Origin: Nitrospirota bacterium
GTDB lineage: Bacteria; Nitrospirota; Nitrospiria; Nitrospirales; Nitrospiraceae
Length of the DNA: 64,000 bases
Assembly (NCBI GenBank): GCA_018971525.1
Contig: JAGXAR010000003.1
Span: 47,976-111,975 of the forward strand
Direction: 5' to 3'
Shown piece by piece: positions 7,411 through 16,785 of the stretch (its first letter is position 1; every line of letters starts with the position of its first letter). Under the pieces are notes generated by a model. That model saw only the letters and a list, made by a program, of their open reading frames with translations, had not been told where the DNA came from and did not search any database. The position numbers were made by a program, and so were the translations under genes.

Positions 7411-7908
7411 GTGACTCCAACATGCTCTTGTGGGTCGGATGCAGATGACCAGATGCCGGTCCCCGCTCACGATCCTGTGGGGGTGGGCTTCGCTGTGTTT
7501 TCGTCCTCAGCGCAGGTGCTGTACCTCGACCGGCCTGCTCGTCGTTTGTTGAAACGCATCAATTTGAGTGAGAAAGGGCATGCGACCGATGGTGCACTCC
7601 CGCTCATTCTGACAGAACTCTACGACGAGCTTCTGACGGTGGTCTGTGACCGTTTGAAGGCGCAATGTTGGACATGCGTCTCGGTCAAGCGGGTCATCCC
7701 TATGCAGGGGTTCCGGATGGTGCTCCGGGGTGTTGGGCTGCCGGACAGACGTGGGATTGAGCGCGCACGGATTGTACTCGTCATGCAAGAGGTCGATCCC
7801 TCTACCGAGCCCGCTCAAGCGCGTCGGGCTGAACAAGGATACCCAATAGATAGATTGCTTCTGTCCGACCGCTTCTCACAAGAGCCGCCAAGATTCCCTC
7901 CGAGGTGA
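7411..7908 (+). CDS. PAS-like sensory protein lacking an output domain
   Basis: GTG at 7411 has the good ribosome box GGAGAGGAG; an upstream GTG at 7327 has none. The 165-residue product has a PAS-like core (VGFAVFSSSAQVLYLDRPAR near residue 25, later VSVKRVIPMQGFRMVLRGVG and ARIVLVMQEV). As I recall, similar segments stand in front of LuxR-type helix-turn-helix domains. Here the chain ends after about 35 further residues with no helix-turn-helix. It is either a truncated regulator or a free sensor. The next 900 bp hold no continuation. Confidence 0.55.
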   Translation: MTPTCSCGSDADDQMPVPAHDPVGVGFAVFSSSAQVLYLDRPARRLLKRINLSEKGHATDGALPLILTELYDELLTVVCDRLKAQCWTCVSVKRVIPMQGFRMVLRGVGLPDRRGIERARIVLVMQEVDPSTEPAQARRAEQGYPIDRLLLSDRFSQEPPRFPPR

Positions 7909-8832
7909 GGCGGCGAACCAGACCTCTCCTAAATTTGGATGGGGACTGAAGTAGAGTCGGACGCGACCTCGGACTGTGATATCTCGCACAAATGAAACCC
8001 CAATCCAATGGGTCTTTATCTCCGGCATTCTACCTGCTTATCCCCATCACCAAGCTCCGACTTATTATCACTGCCGGCGTTCCGATCATTTCCGCTTGTG
8101 GGTGATTGGCCGGTTGACCGCCCGGCTGCAAAAAGACTGGTGCCAGGTCATCGAACCAGTTATTGAAAAGGAGGGGATCAGGTGCAACGTCAGAACATCT
8201 CCCAAGCAATTGCGAAGAGCTGGTTATTATTGGTCGAAATATAACAACGCCAATTCCATAAGTGCCGCGCCTTTTCACCCATGTTTTATGAAGGCTAGCA
8301 GGATGCTGAAACAATCCGTCAGCGGTGGTCTCGCGTCGTTCAGACCCTCAACGAATCGAAGAGAACCGATCGGGAGTCGGAGTCGCTCTGGGAGCTTTTC
8401 CGTTCGCCAAGATCCATTCTAGGGGCGAGCCGCCCACAGAAGCGAGGTTTGTACCGCGCCTCGGCTCTGCACTCGCTGCGGCCTTGCTGGACGGGCTTTT
8501 TGAGCATCCTGCCACAGTAGTATTTCCGCATCCCCGTATGGCGAGAGAGAGGAGGAGATTGGCCTCTGGATCGGTGCATGGATCCTGGTCGTGAATTAGT
8601 AGCTTACGGCTGTTCATAACAGGGTAGCGCCTTGGAGCTGTTGGCCGGTTTTTCCATCAAGCTTTTTTGCTGATCAATCTGTGCACTGCCTCGGTGACAG
8701 CTTCCTCTCACACACAAGTGATACTCCAAGAGTTCCAGAATCATCTGATGAAGGGACAGTCCCGACTGCTTATGCGATGTGCGTTTGGGCGGGGTTTGAC
8801 CACGAAAGCAATGTGAGTTGTGTGGAACTCTG
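7909..8832. other. 924 bp without a confident gene
   Basis: Open frames here (7976-8422, 8325-8594, 8681-8932) have no family resemblance and atypical composition. A very short frame, GTG at 8182 behind AAGGAGGGGATCAG, would encode about 20 residues (ISQAIAKSW in the middle) and then stops; it may be the remnant of a gene start. The stretch contains the inverted-repeat element at 8298-8512. It separates the plus-strand regulatory modules from the end of the minus-strand catabolic run. Confidence 0.5.
8298..8512. repeat. MITE-like element with imperfect terminal inverted repeats, copy A
   Basis: The left end GCAGGATGCTGAAACA and right end GCTTTTTGAGCATCCTGC are inverted relative to each other, and the repeat extends inward through TCCGTCAGC and GCTGGACGGG. 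The 215-bp element has no transposase. A shorter relative is at 16574-16710. Such pairs (GCAGGATGCT...AGCATCCTGC) are, from memory, abundant in Nitrospira genomes. It may be a non-autonomous transposon or a structured RNA spacer. Confidence 0.6.
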
Positions 8833-11178
8833 TCATGGAGTTGAAGCTCCTGTATTGAGAGGCAGTGGCATGTCACTCTCCTCTCGAATGGCCACATTGT
8901 TGAGAAAGCCGCCGAGTTCGGGATCCGCATAGACACCAAAGGCGTCAGCGATGATGCCTTTGGTTCCATCATCACTTTCTACGGCATAGACGACGGACAT
9001 CTCATCCGGATCGCTTGTCCCCTCGAATCGGTAATGCTCCACGATGGTGAGTTCTCCTGCCCGGAAGGTTCTTCCACTGTCTACATCCCGGAATGCTTTG
9101 TCGAGAAACTCGAAATTTGCGATGAACCCTCTTTGTATTAATTCCCGAATGGCTTCGGTCATACTTGTGTAGAGCTTGTACGGAGGGGATTTCGTTACCA
9201 TACGAACTGGTAGCCTATCCCTGTTCGCAGGATGAGTCGGCTCGACGTTTGCTGTCTCCTTCCCACCCGATGGGCTCTCCTGCTTTGGCATATAGTCATG
9301 AAGGCCGCGCCGGATGATTCCGCAGGAGAGCGAAGGGTACTTGCCGCTGAACGCGTTCTTTCCGACGACTGCCACACGTCTGTCGCGATTGTGGATGAGC
9401 CCGAGAATGTTCACATCGATGCGCTGGCTGGCATTTCGATACAATTCTTCTGCCAGGTCCCAGAGTTCCTGGTGCCCGGCAGTCCGTTCCTGGCTCTCGG
9501 CGGAGAGGGCTGTCGCGGCGATAGTGAGTAAATCTTCGCCAATGGCTTCGATCCGGTTTTGGCGTCCCTGATCGTCCCGAAGAGCTTGCCGATGACATAG
9601 CATGGCATAGAAGATCGTCCGCGCGAGTCGTCGGCTCGTCCGCTCAATAAAGACCAGCTTGGGTTTGACTCTAGCGTGTTGAAGCTCGGGTCGGGAGGAT
9701 AACGTCATGCCTCTCCATTGTTTCCGATACCAGGGCACGTAAAATTTTACGAGCTGCCATAACTCCGTGATCCGATGGGTGCCTGCCCTTCGCTCGTCGA
9801 ATAAGTTCCTGGCCCGTTCAAGATGGGAGTTGAGCCCCTCGCGCGCCACGTAGGGCCTCAAAATATCGGTGGCGCCTTCTCCTATTCTGGCCATTTCGGC
9901 ATCGCGCACAAGCTGTTCGATACCAAAGGCCGGTTCTCCACGGACGGCCTTCGACTCAGCCGTCTCATACCCCATGCCGCCAAAAATGATCTGTGCATCC
10001 TTGAGGAATCGGATGGTCTCTTCGGAACAGAACATTTTAGCGATTGCCGCCTCGATGCGGATGTCGTACCGTTTCTGATCCGCGAGGTGCCACACCAGTT
10101 GCGCCAGAGCTTCCATGGCAAACAGGGTGGTGGCCATATGGCCGATCCGCATTTGTTGTGTCTGGCGCTCAGCCAGAGGTTTCTGAAACGTATAGCGTTC
10201 ATTCGCCCGGTCGAGGGTCGGCTGCCAGGCCTGTTTGGCCATGCCGAGACAGAGTGCTGGAATGCTGATCGCACGTCCGACGTTGAGGATCGTCAGCGCA
10301 TAGTTGAGCCCTTTGCCGATTTCCCCGATGAGGTTGTCAGCCGGGATCCGAACGTCCTGGAACGTCATGTGGGCATTCTCAACCCCGCGGCAGCCCTCGA
10401 ACTGACATCGTTGCTTGATTTGGACGCCCGGCAAGGTCATATCGAGGATGAACGCAGTATGAACCAGGTTTTCTGCCCTGGCCCCTTCCGGGACAGGAAT
10501 CCACACGCGTTTCCCATTCTGCTGTAATTGTCTGGCCGGAACTCGTGCGATCAACGTGACGTAGCGGGCAATCGTCCCGTTCGTGCACCAGAGTTTTTCC
10601 CCGTTGACGACGAAACTCCGGCCTGTTGAATCGAGTACTGCCTCGGTCCGGATATTGGCGGCATCAGAGCCGGTCATCGGCTCAGTGAGCGCGAAGGCGG
10701 ACATGTCCTCTCGTGCGACTCGCGGCAGAAATGTCTTCTTCTGCTGCTCGTTTCCGAACAGCAAAATCGGCATCGCGATTCCGATGGATTGGGGGACGGC
10801 GACCGTCAATGCCAGGGCATGGTTCCAACCAGCCATCAGTGTAAGGACGCGGCCATAATTCTTGTACGAGAATCCCAGCCCCCCATACTCCTTCGGGATC
10901 TTCATCCCGAACGCTCCCAGCTTGAAGAGCCCCTGAAGGACGGAGTCGGGAATTTTTCCGGTCCGCTCGATCTCGTCAGGATCAACATGGGCGGTGAGAA
11001 AGGACTGGATGGTCTTGCAGTACGCTTCTCCAGCCGCTCGTTCTTCGGCTGGCTCTTCCGGGGGGAGCAGCAGATCGAAGTCAGGTCTGCCCTCGTAGAG
11101 GCCTGCCATGAAACTCGCGCCGGCGATCCGTTCACGGGCTTCTTCAAGCCGTTCCAAGCCTTTGAATAGTTGAGACAT
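8833..11178 (-). CDS. Acyl-CoA dehydrogenase fused to an extra C-terminal domain
   Basis: The product is a 781-residue flavoprotein behind a strong ribosome box (GAGGGAGGAGG). Residues about 50-470 form the acyl-CoA dehydrogenase core: FGMKIPKEYGGLGFS, FALTEPMTGSDAANIRT, IIFGGMGYETAES and the catalytic Glu region RIGEGATDILRPY. A VLCAD/FadE-like helical extension follows to about 600. The last 113 residues (genomic 8833-9171) are separate: YTSMTEAIRELIQRGF, HYRFEGTSDPDEMSVVYAV and DAFGVYADPELGG resemble a roughly 100-residue stand-alone family often labelled phosphoribosylpyrophosphate synthetase. I know of no such fusion. It is the last gene of the minus-strand run. A decayed relative is at 36045. 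Confidence 0.92.
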   Translation of the reverse strand: MSQLFKGLERLEEARERIAGASFMAGLYEGRPDFDLLLPPEEPAEERAAGEAYCKTIQSFLTAHVDPDEIERTGKIPDSVLQGLFKLGAFGMKIPKEYGGLGFSYKNYGRVLTLMAGWNHALALTVAVPQSIGIAMPILLFGNEQQKKTFLPRVAREDMSAFALTEPMTGSDAANIRTEAVLDSTGRSFVVNGEKLWCTNGTIARYVTLIARVPARQLQQNGKRVWIPVPEGARAENLVHTAFILDMTLPGVQIKQRCQFEGCRGVENAHMTFQDVRIPADNLIGEIGKGLNYALTILNVGRAISIPALCLGMAKQAWQPTLDRANERYTFQKPLAERQTQQMRIGHMATTLFAMEALAQLVWHLADQKRYDIRIEAAIAKMFCSEETIRFLKDAQIIFGGMGYETAESKAVRGEPAFGIEQLVRDAEMARIGEGATDILRPYVAREGLNSHLERARNLFDERRAGTHRITELWQLVKFYVPWYRKQWRGMTLSSRPELQHARVKPKLVFIERTSRRLARTIFYAMLCHRQALRDDQGRQNRIEAIGEDLLTIAATALSAESQERTAGHQELWDLAEELYRNASQRIDVNILGLIHNRDRRVAVVGKNAFSGKYPSLSCGIIRRGLHDYMPKQESPSGGKETANVEPTHPANRDRLPVRMVTKSPPYKLYTSMTEAIRELIQRGFIANFEFLDKAFRDVDSGRTFRAGELTIVEHYRFEGTSDPDEMSVVYAVESDDGTKGIIADAFGVYADPELGGFLNNVAIREESDMPLPLNTGASTP

Positions 11179-11312
11179 GGCCTCCTCCCTCCGTGATGAG
11201 ATGAATCAGGGTGCGAGAGGTAACATGCGTGCACTTGGCTGTGAGCCCCTTCTTGGTATTGTGATGACGCGTCATACTGCCCTGAAGCTGAGGCAATACC
11301 CGACGGGCCACG

Positions 11313-13034
11313 CTAGGTCTGGTCCTTAAATTGAACGTCGCGATATGCCGCTAGCGTCGCTGCAAGTCGCGACTTCAGCTCCAGGCGTTTGGGTTTCCCC
11401 GTTGAGGTATAGGGAACCTCCTCTCCGAAGAGAATAACCTTCGGGCGTTTTGCGAAGGGAAGCATGTGTCCGCAATGGTCAAGCAACGTTGCGACAGTGG
11501 GCGGGGCTGTCAGGTTTCGTGGAACGACGTAGGCAGCGATCTCCTCCCCGTAGTATCGATTCTCAAATGGTACCGCCATGGCAAATTTCACGTCGGGGTG
11601 ACTCTTCAACGCATCGTCGATTTCCAACGGCGAGATGTTGACCCCACCGCGGATAATCAATTCCTTGAGCCGTCCGGAAATGAAGAAGAACGGGCGTCCT
11701 TGCTCGTCGCTGGCGTAGTAGCCTTCGTCCCCTGAACGAAACCATCCCGATTTGAACGCGGCTTCATTGGCGTCGTCCCGTTTGAAGTAGCCGGCACAGA
11801 CCGTCGCCCCCCGAATGCATATTTCCCCGCGTGTCATTTCCGGAAGAAGTTTTCCTGTGTCGTCAAGGATGGCCATTACATTGTGACGTAGTGGGACACC
11901 AATGGATGGAAATTCGAAATCGGTCAGCCAGTGGCGATGCTGCGCTCGCGACAGATCGTTCGGCAGGAAGCACGAATAACAGGTGGTCTCCGAGAGTCCA
12001 TAACCATGCCGGATGGGGCAGTGAAACCGATCTTCAAACCGGACGGCGGTCTCTTTGAGCAGGGGACCGGCACCGCAGATCACGCCCTTGAACTGATTGA
12101 GTTGATAGGCCGTGGTGTCTTCATTCGCCTCCAGCAGAAATTCCAGCAAGGTCGGGACGACGCTTGCACAGGAAACGTGCTCCTCATGGAGGCGTCTCCA
12201 AAACAGACCTGTCTTGAATTTTCGGTTGAGCACTGTGCTGCCCTTGCAATAGAAGGGCGTGACGAGCGTGACGACGGTTCCGTTGACGTGGTGGATCGGC
12301 AAGACGCACATCAATCGATCGTATCGCCCAAACGCATGCCATTCTGCGATGGCGTCGGCGTCGATGAGGAGGTTGTATGCGGTGAGGATGACGCCCTTCG
12401 GAGGACCGGTCGTGCCTGATGTATAGACGATCAAGGCTACGTCGTCCAAGCTAGAGGGCCGAGCCTCGAGGCGAAAGGCGGCGGGAGCCCGTTGCTTCAT
12501 GCCTCTCGCCACGTGCCACTTACCCTCACTGAGTCCCTCGTCCCCCACGGAAATAATGTGGCGCAGAGCCGGCAGTGCTGATTGCAGGCTCATGATTTCA
12601 TCGAGATGCTCGTGCCAGCAAAAGACCGCTGACGCTTCAGAATGCTCGAGGATATAGCGCTTCTTCTCCGCCGGCTCCTCGGGATTGATCGGCACGACCG
12701 CAATACTTCGCATCCAGGCGGCAAAATACAGGATGACCGTCAGGTCATGGTTAAACAAGACGGTGGCGATTCGGTCGCCATGTGTGAGACCCAGCCGATC
12801 GTGAAGAAAGGCCGCGGTTCGCTCGACCACCGCCCCGAATTCCGGGTAAGAATAGGTGCAATGGATCTCTCGGTCGTCATCATAATAGGTCAGGAAATTC
12901 CGATGTACGAGGAGCGGATCGTAGATGCGGGATCTGAAGAATTCGACAAACGAAATCCAGGGCAAGGCAAAGGGTTCACCATCCATCTGCCGGACCTGTG
13001 CAATCCTGTCATGTGCGTCGATCGATGGGGACAT
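11313..13034 (-). CDS. AMP-dependent acyl-CoA synthetase
   Basis: A 573-residue class I adenylate-forming ligase. The core motifs are present: phosphate loop IVYTSGTTGPPKGV, GYGLSETTC, RSGDEGYY, SGRLKELIIRGG and the C-terminal STGKPKR lysine region. It makes acyl-CoA from a free acid, ATP and CoA in the cytoplasm. The neighbours (methylcitrate genes upstream, acyl-CoA dehydrogenase downstream) suggest propionate or a short/medium fatty acid as substrate, but the specificity is not readable. The start overlaps the end of the citrate synthase-like gene by 26 bp, which indicates translational coupling. Confidence 0.92.
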   Translation of the reverse strand: MSPSIDAHDRIAQVRQMDGEPFALPWISFVEFFRSRIYDPLLVHRNFLTYYDDDREIHCTYSYPEFGAVVERTAAFLHDRLGLTHGDRIATVLFNHDLTVILYFAAWMRSIAVVPINPEEPAEKKRYILEHSEASAVFCWHEHLDEIMSLQSALPALRHIISVGDEGLSEGKWHVARGMKQRAPAAFRLEARPSSLDDVALIVYTSGTTGPPKGVILTAYNLLIDADAIAEWHAFGRYDRLMCVLPIHHVNGTVVTLVTPFYCKGSTVLNRKFKTGLFWRRLHEEHVSCASVVPTLLEFLLEANEDTTAYQLNQFKGVICGAGPLLKETAVRFEDRFHCPIRHGYGLSETTCYSCFLPNDLSRAQHRHWLTDFEFPSIGVPLRHNVMAILDDTGKLLPEMTRGEICIRGATVCAGYFKRDDANEAAFKSGWFRSGDEGYYASDEQGRPFFFISGRLKELIIRGGVNISPLEIDDALKSHPDVKFAMAVPFENRYYGEEIAAYVVPRNLTAPPTVATLLDHCGHMLPFAKRPKVILFGEEVPYTSTGKPKRLELKSRLAATLAAYRDVQFKDQT

Positions 13035-14175
13035 AAGCTCTCGGGGGCGGTCCTGTGTAACGCGCCCGCGGACTTATCAGTCGGTTATGGTCCTGTTGTT
13101 CGATCACATGGGCACACCAGCCCGCCATGCGTGAACAGACAAAGAGGGGAGTGTATAGCTGGCGCGGGATCCCCATGAGCAGATAGGCGACGGCTGTATA
13201 GAAATCCAAATTGGGATACAGGCCTTTCTCCTGGTGCATCACGCGATCGATGATCGTGGCGATCTCATACCATCGGGGATTGCTGCAGATTCCGCTCAAT
13301 TCCTGCGCCTGTCGCTGAACGATCGCGGAACGGGCATCTCCTTGTTTCAACACACGGTGACCGAAACCCATGACCCGCTGTTTGGCGGCGAGCGCATTCT
13401 TTACCCATTCTTCAGCTCGATCAGGGGTCTGGATCTCCAAGAACATGGCCGCGACTGCTTCATTGGCTCCCCCGTGCAGTGGTCCCTTGAGGGTTCCGAC
13501 CGCTGCCGTGATAGCCGAGTGAAGATCGGTCATCGTTGATGCCGTCACCCGTGCGGCAAACGTCGATGCGTTAAATTCATGTTCAGCATAGAGAATCAAG
13601 GACACGTCCAGCACCCTTGCCATGGCTTCTGTGGCCCGGTCTCCGTGGCGGTCGGTCAAAAGATAGAGAAGATTTTCGGTGAAGGTGAGGTCTTTCCTGG
13701 GTAGAAGGTGACGTTTGGCGTTGGCGAACCGGTATGAGGTGGTGATCATCAAAGGGACTTGGGCCAAGAGCCTCACAGATTTTCGAAGATTCGCCTCATG
13801 AGAATTGTCAGCGGAGTCGGGGTCTGTCATCCCCAAGAGCGAAGCTCCGGTCCTGAGAATATCCATGGGATGGACCTTCGGCGGGACAACGCCGACGAAG
13901 GATTCAACGGGACCTGGGAGCGTCCAATTGGCGGTGAGTTGTGTGCTGAACTCCTCGAGCTCTTTCCGTGCAGGCAGCCTGCCGAACAGCAGCAGATAGG
14001 CCACTTCTTCGAATGTCGACTTATCCGCCAAGTCAGTGATGGCGTATCCCCGGTACCTCAGGCCGGCCTCACCTTCATCGACTTGGCAGAGCGCTGACTC
14101 CCCGGCGAGCACGCCCTCAAGGCCAGGGTTGTAGGTCGGAGTCTTTGTTGTCTCAACTGGCGGCATGGTCATCAT
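13009..14175 (-). CDS. prpC: 2-methylcitrate synthase / citrate synthase-like
   Basis: A 388-residue type II citrate synthase fold. Catalytic segments are PLHGGANEAV, MGFGHRVLKQGD and the FYTAVAYLLMGIP Asp region with the later arginine. The frame extends to 14283, but ATGATG at 14175 gives the family-typical length and overlaps the end of prpB by 23 bp. Position right after methylisocitrate lyase and methylcitrate dehydratase points to condensation of propionyl-CoA with oxaloacetate. Citrate synthase activity cannot be excluded from sequence alone. Confidence 0.88.
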   Translation of the reverse strand: MMTMPPVETTKTPTYNPGLEGVLAGESALCQVDEGEAGLRYRGYAITDLADKSTFEEVAYLLLFGRLPARKELEEFSTQLTANWTLPGPVESFVGVVPPKVHPMDILRTGASLLGMTDPDSADNSHEANLRKSVRLLAQVPLMITTSYRFANAKRHLLPRKDLTFTENLLYLLTDRHGDRATEAMARVLDVSLILYAEHEFNASTFAARVTASTMTDLHSAITAAVGTLKGPLHGGANEAVAAMFLEIQTPDRAEEWVKNALAAKQRVMGFGHRVLKQGDARSAIVQRQAQELSGICSNPRWYEIATIIDRVMHQEKGLYPNLDFYTAVAYLLMGIPRQLYTPLFVCSRMAGWCAHVIEQQDHNRLISPRARYTGPPPRAYVPIDRRT

Positions 14176-15064
14176 CCGTCGAGTGAAATTGCCGATCCCG
14201 CTGCTCATACTCCGCGTACCTGAGCAGGTCATAGAGTTGCTGCCTGGTATGCATCTGGTCCAACAGTTCGCGCTGCGAACCATGAGTTCTCAGCTCAACC
14301 AGCATCTGCTCGATAGCCTTTGTTGTCATCCGGAGGGCCGTGACGGGGAATAGCACCAGCCGATAGCCGAGATCTTCAAACTCGCTTACGCTTAAGTAAG
14401 GAGTCTTCCCGAATTCGGTCATGTTGGCGACCAGCGGCGCTTTGCCGCCTTCCTTGGCGAGTTGTCGGGCAAATGTGCGGAATTCGTCGGCAGACTCGAG
14501 GGCCTCAGGGAAAATCGCATCGGCGCCGGCATCGATATAGGCCCGTGCTCGTCGCACTGCTGCGTCCACTCCCTCAACGGCACGGGCGTCCGTACGGGCG
14601 ACAATGAAGAAATCAGGGTCTCGTCGCTCATCGCTTGCCGCGCAGAGCTTACTCACCATCTCGCTCGTTGAAACCAGCCGCTTTCCCGGCAGATGCCCAC
14701 ATCTCTTGGGCAGTTCTTGGTCTTCGATCTGCATCCCTGCCAGACCCGCCTGTTCGAATTCCTTCATCGCACGCATGACCGCGAGGGGAGGGCCGAACCC
14801 TGTGTCGGCATCCACGATAGCGGGGATCGTCACGGCCCTGGTAATGGTGGCTGCATCGGAGACCACCTCCGTCAGTGACAGTAAGCCTATATCCGGCAAT
14901 CCTCGCGCAGCCGAAAGACCGGCGCCTGAGATGTAGAGGGCGTGGAACCCAGCGCGCTCAATCTGCATGGCCGTCAGGGCATTGAAGGCTCCCGGTAGCA
15001 CCACCGTCTGCTTGCTAAGCAGCTCCCGCAGGCGCCGCGCCTTGGATTGGTTTGGTCGATCCAT
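14153..15064 (-). CDS. prpB: 2-methylisocitrate lyase
   Basis: A 303-residue isocitrate lyase/PEP mutase superfamily enzyme. It shows YISGAGLSAARGLPD, the metal-binding DADTGFG, the QIEDQELPKRCGH catalytic-cysteine loop and ARTDAR. This matches PrpB, which splits 2-methylisocitrate into pyruvate and succinate in the last step of the methylcitrate cycle. The start is ATG at 15064 behind CCGGAGA. It lies between prpD and prpC. Short lyases of this superfamily vary in substrate, but the operon supports the PrpB call. Confidence 0.9.
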   Translation of the reverse strand: MDRPNQSKARRLRELLSKQTVVLPGAFNALTAMQIERAGFHALYISGAGLSAARGLPDIGLLSLTEVVSDAATITRAVTIPAIVDADTGFGPPLAVMRAMKEFEQAGLAGMQIEDQELPKRCGHLPGKRLVSTSEMVSKLCAASDERRDPDFFIVARTDARAVEGVDAAVRRARAYIDAGADAIFPEALESADEFRTFARQLAKEGGKAPLVANMTEFGKTPYLSVSEFEDLGYRLVLFPVTALRMTTKAIEQMLVELRTHGSQRELLDQMHTRQQLYDLLRYAEYEQRDRQFHSTDDDHAAS

Positions 15065-15139
15065 TTCGTGTTCTCCGGAAACCGAGGCTGAGTCTTAGGT
15101 ACGACCAGGGTTATCTTTTCACCAACCTCATCCTCGGCC

Positions 15140-16546
15140 TCAACCTGAGCCTCGACCTTTGCGCTTCAGCAGCGGCATCAGTGTGCTGATATCTTTTACC
15201 CGTTCGAGTTGCCAGATCAGGTCGATCAGGTGCTTTGCCCGTGCGCGATCTAAGTGTCCGGCTGCCAGCCTGAGGAATTTTTGCTCCACTTCGTGATCAG
15301 GCATCGGATTGCGTGGATGACCAAGCGGATAATCCACCTGCTTCACATATTCCTTGCCGGATTGGGTCCGTACGGTGACGCGGGTGGGCATGGCTTGGGG
15401 GTACCGGCCCACGAACTCCGGCTGCTGGATGACTCGTATCTTTTGTATGAGTGAAGACAGCGCCGAATCAGCCAACCGATGCTTGTCGAACGAGCGAGGC
15501 GTCACAGTTCCGTCCATCAGGGACACCGCGACGCAGTAAGGGAAGCTGTGGTCGGCCGTCTCTCTGGTCCGGGGATGCCACTTCTCGGGATCGCGTCCGA
15601 TGATCTCGATCGCCACGTCGTAGCTGCCGATATCTACGTCGGTGATGGCAGCGAACGCCTGTTCTCCTTCCGACTTGAGTAGTTCCTCCCGTAGAGAGAG
15701 AGCTGCTTCCACCGCGGTCTGGGCGTGGTATTCGACCGGATACTGTTTGATATAGGTGCCGAGAATCTTGAACGGTACTCTTTCCTCTTGTGTTTCGTAC
15801 TCGCCGCCAAAGGCTGGCAAGTCAAATGGTCCTGACACCAGGTTCATGAACCCCTTTTCACCTTCAAAGATCGGCGATGGTCCCGTCATCCCTTGCCCTG
15901 CCAGCATCGCAGCAAACACGCCGTTGCGTGCAGCATTGGAAAATGCGCAGGCTTTCCACATGGAGAGATCGCCGATTCGTGTCTGCCGCAAGGCGATGTT
16001 GGCGACGCCGGCCAGATTGACCGCCTGGAGGGTTTCGGCTTTGGAGAGTCTCATCACCTTGGCGGCAGCCAGGGTGGAGGAGAAGGGCCCATAGGTGACA
16101 TGGTCCCATCCTCGTGGCCGCAATGCGGTGGCGTCACAGAGGCGACACTGCACTTCATAGGCCAGTACAGTAGCCTGAATCACAAACTGGCCGGAGGCAT
16201 GGGCGGCCTCTCCAACTGCGAGGACTGCGGCAATATTGTCCGAAGGATGGGCCGGCTCCTTTGAGAGATAGGTGTCGTTGAAATCCAGATACCGGACGAG
16301 GGCGCCATTGGCGAAGGTCGCGAGGTCCGGTACTGTTTTGTAGCTGGTTCCCCAGAGCGTCGCGCCATTGGCGAGCTTGACCGACTGAGCCAGCGTGCGG
16401 GCGATCCGACAGGGGGGCGCGTTCCATGCGCCAAAGGCGCAGCCCAGGCTGTCCAACAGCCGACGCTTCACCTCATGAACGGCAGCGGGTGGAAGATCCT
16501 CGTAGCGGAGAGACTTGGTGTATTCCGCGAGGCGATCGGCGATCAT
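15140..16546 (-). CDS. prpD: MmgE/PrpD family 2-methylcitrate dehydratase
   Basis: A roughly 468-residue MmgE/PrpD protein: KRRLLDSLGCAFGAW near the start, then DNIAAVLAVGEAAHASG, CVAVSLMDG and a C-terminal lid with PLGHPRNPM. It dehydrates 2-methylcitrate to 2-methyl-cis-aconitate; the following hydration normally needs an aconitase, which is not in this window. I chose ATG at 16546 because GAGGGA lies 8 nt upstream; an ATG at 16567 has a poorer context. A MITE-like element begins 28 bp upstream and may affect expression. Confidence 0.9.
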   Translation of the reverse strand: MIADRLAEYTKSLRYEDLPPAAVHEVKRRLLDSLGCAFGAWNAPPCRIARTLAQSVKLANGATLWGTSYKTVPDLATFANGALVRYLDFNDTYLSKEPAHPSDNIAAVLAVGEAAHASGQFVIQATVLAYEVQCRLCDATALRPRGWDHVTYGPFSSTLAAAKVMRLSKAETLQAVNLAGVANIALRQTRIGDLSMWKACAFSNAARNGVFAAMLAGQGMTGPSPIFEGEKGFMNLVSGPFDLPAFGGEYETQEERVPFKILGTYIKQYPVEYHAQTAVEAALSLREELLKSEGEQAFAAITDVDIGSYDVAIEIIGRDPEKWHPRTRETADHSFPYCVAVSLMDGTVTPRSFDKHRLADSALSSLIQKIRVIQQPEFVGRYPQAMPTRVTVRTQSGKEYVKQVDYPLGHPRNPMPDHEVEQKFLRLAAGHLDRARAKHLIDLIWQLERVKDISTLMPLLKRKGRGSG

Positions 16547-16573
16547 GGACGTGGTCCCTCTTTTCATGTGTTA

Positions 16574-16710
16574 GCAGGCTGCTGAAACTGTCCGCCAGCA
16601 CGGCTCTCGATACCCGTGAAGCGTGAAGCGTATCTCGTAGACATGCCTCAGCCGGTTCTATAACGAGAGACGAACGACGCACGAAGAGGACGGCCTTTTT
16701 AGCATCCTGC
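16574..16710. repeat. MITE-like element with terminal inverted repeats, copy B
   Basis: A 137-bp relative of the element at 8298-8512. The left end GCAGGCTGCTGAAAC with TCCGCCAGC is matched in inverted orientation by GGACGGCCTTTTTAGCATCCTGC on the right. It fills most of the 239-bp gap between the enoyl-CoA hydratase and prpD genes, the largest gap inside the minus-strand run. Transcripts crossing it could fold into a long hairpin, so it may attenuate or process the operon mRNA. Confidence 0.6.
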
Positions 16711-16785
16711 GGGAGTGTTCTCCTGTTGTGCCACACGTGCGGACCCTCGAAGATCTCGCTGCCCACATAGTTTTTCCGGAGCCTG

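Noticed and set aside
8182..8244. Short frame with a strong ribosome box, resembling a peptide leader (ISQAIAKSW)
   Set aside because: Only about 20 codons and no modification or transport genes nearby; more likely the stub of a lost gene.
7976..8422. Open frame of 148 codons
   Set aside because: No family resemblance, unusual residue content, no ribosome site, and it runs into the MITE-like element.
9823..10527. Long plus-strand frame of 234 codons opposite the acyl-CoA dehydrogenase
   Set aside because: Typical antisense shadow of a GC-rich gene with no family match.
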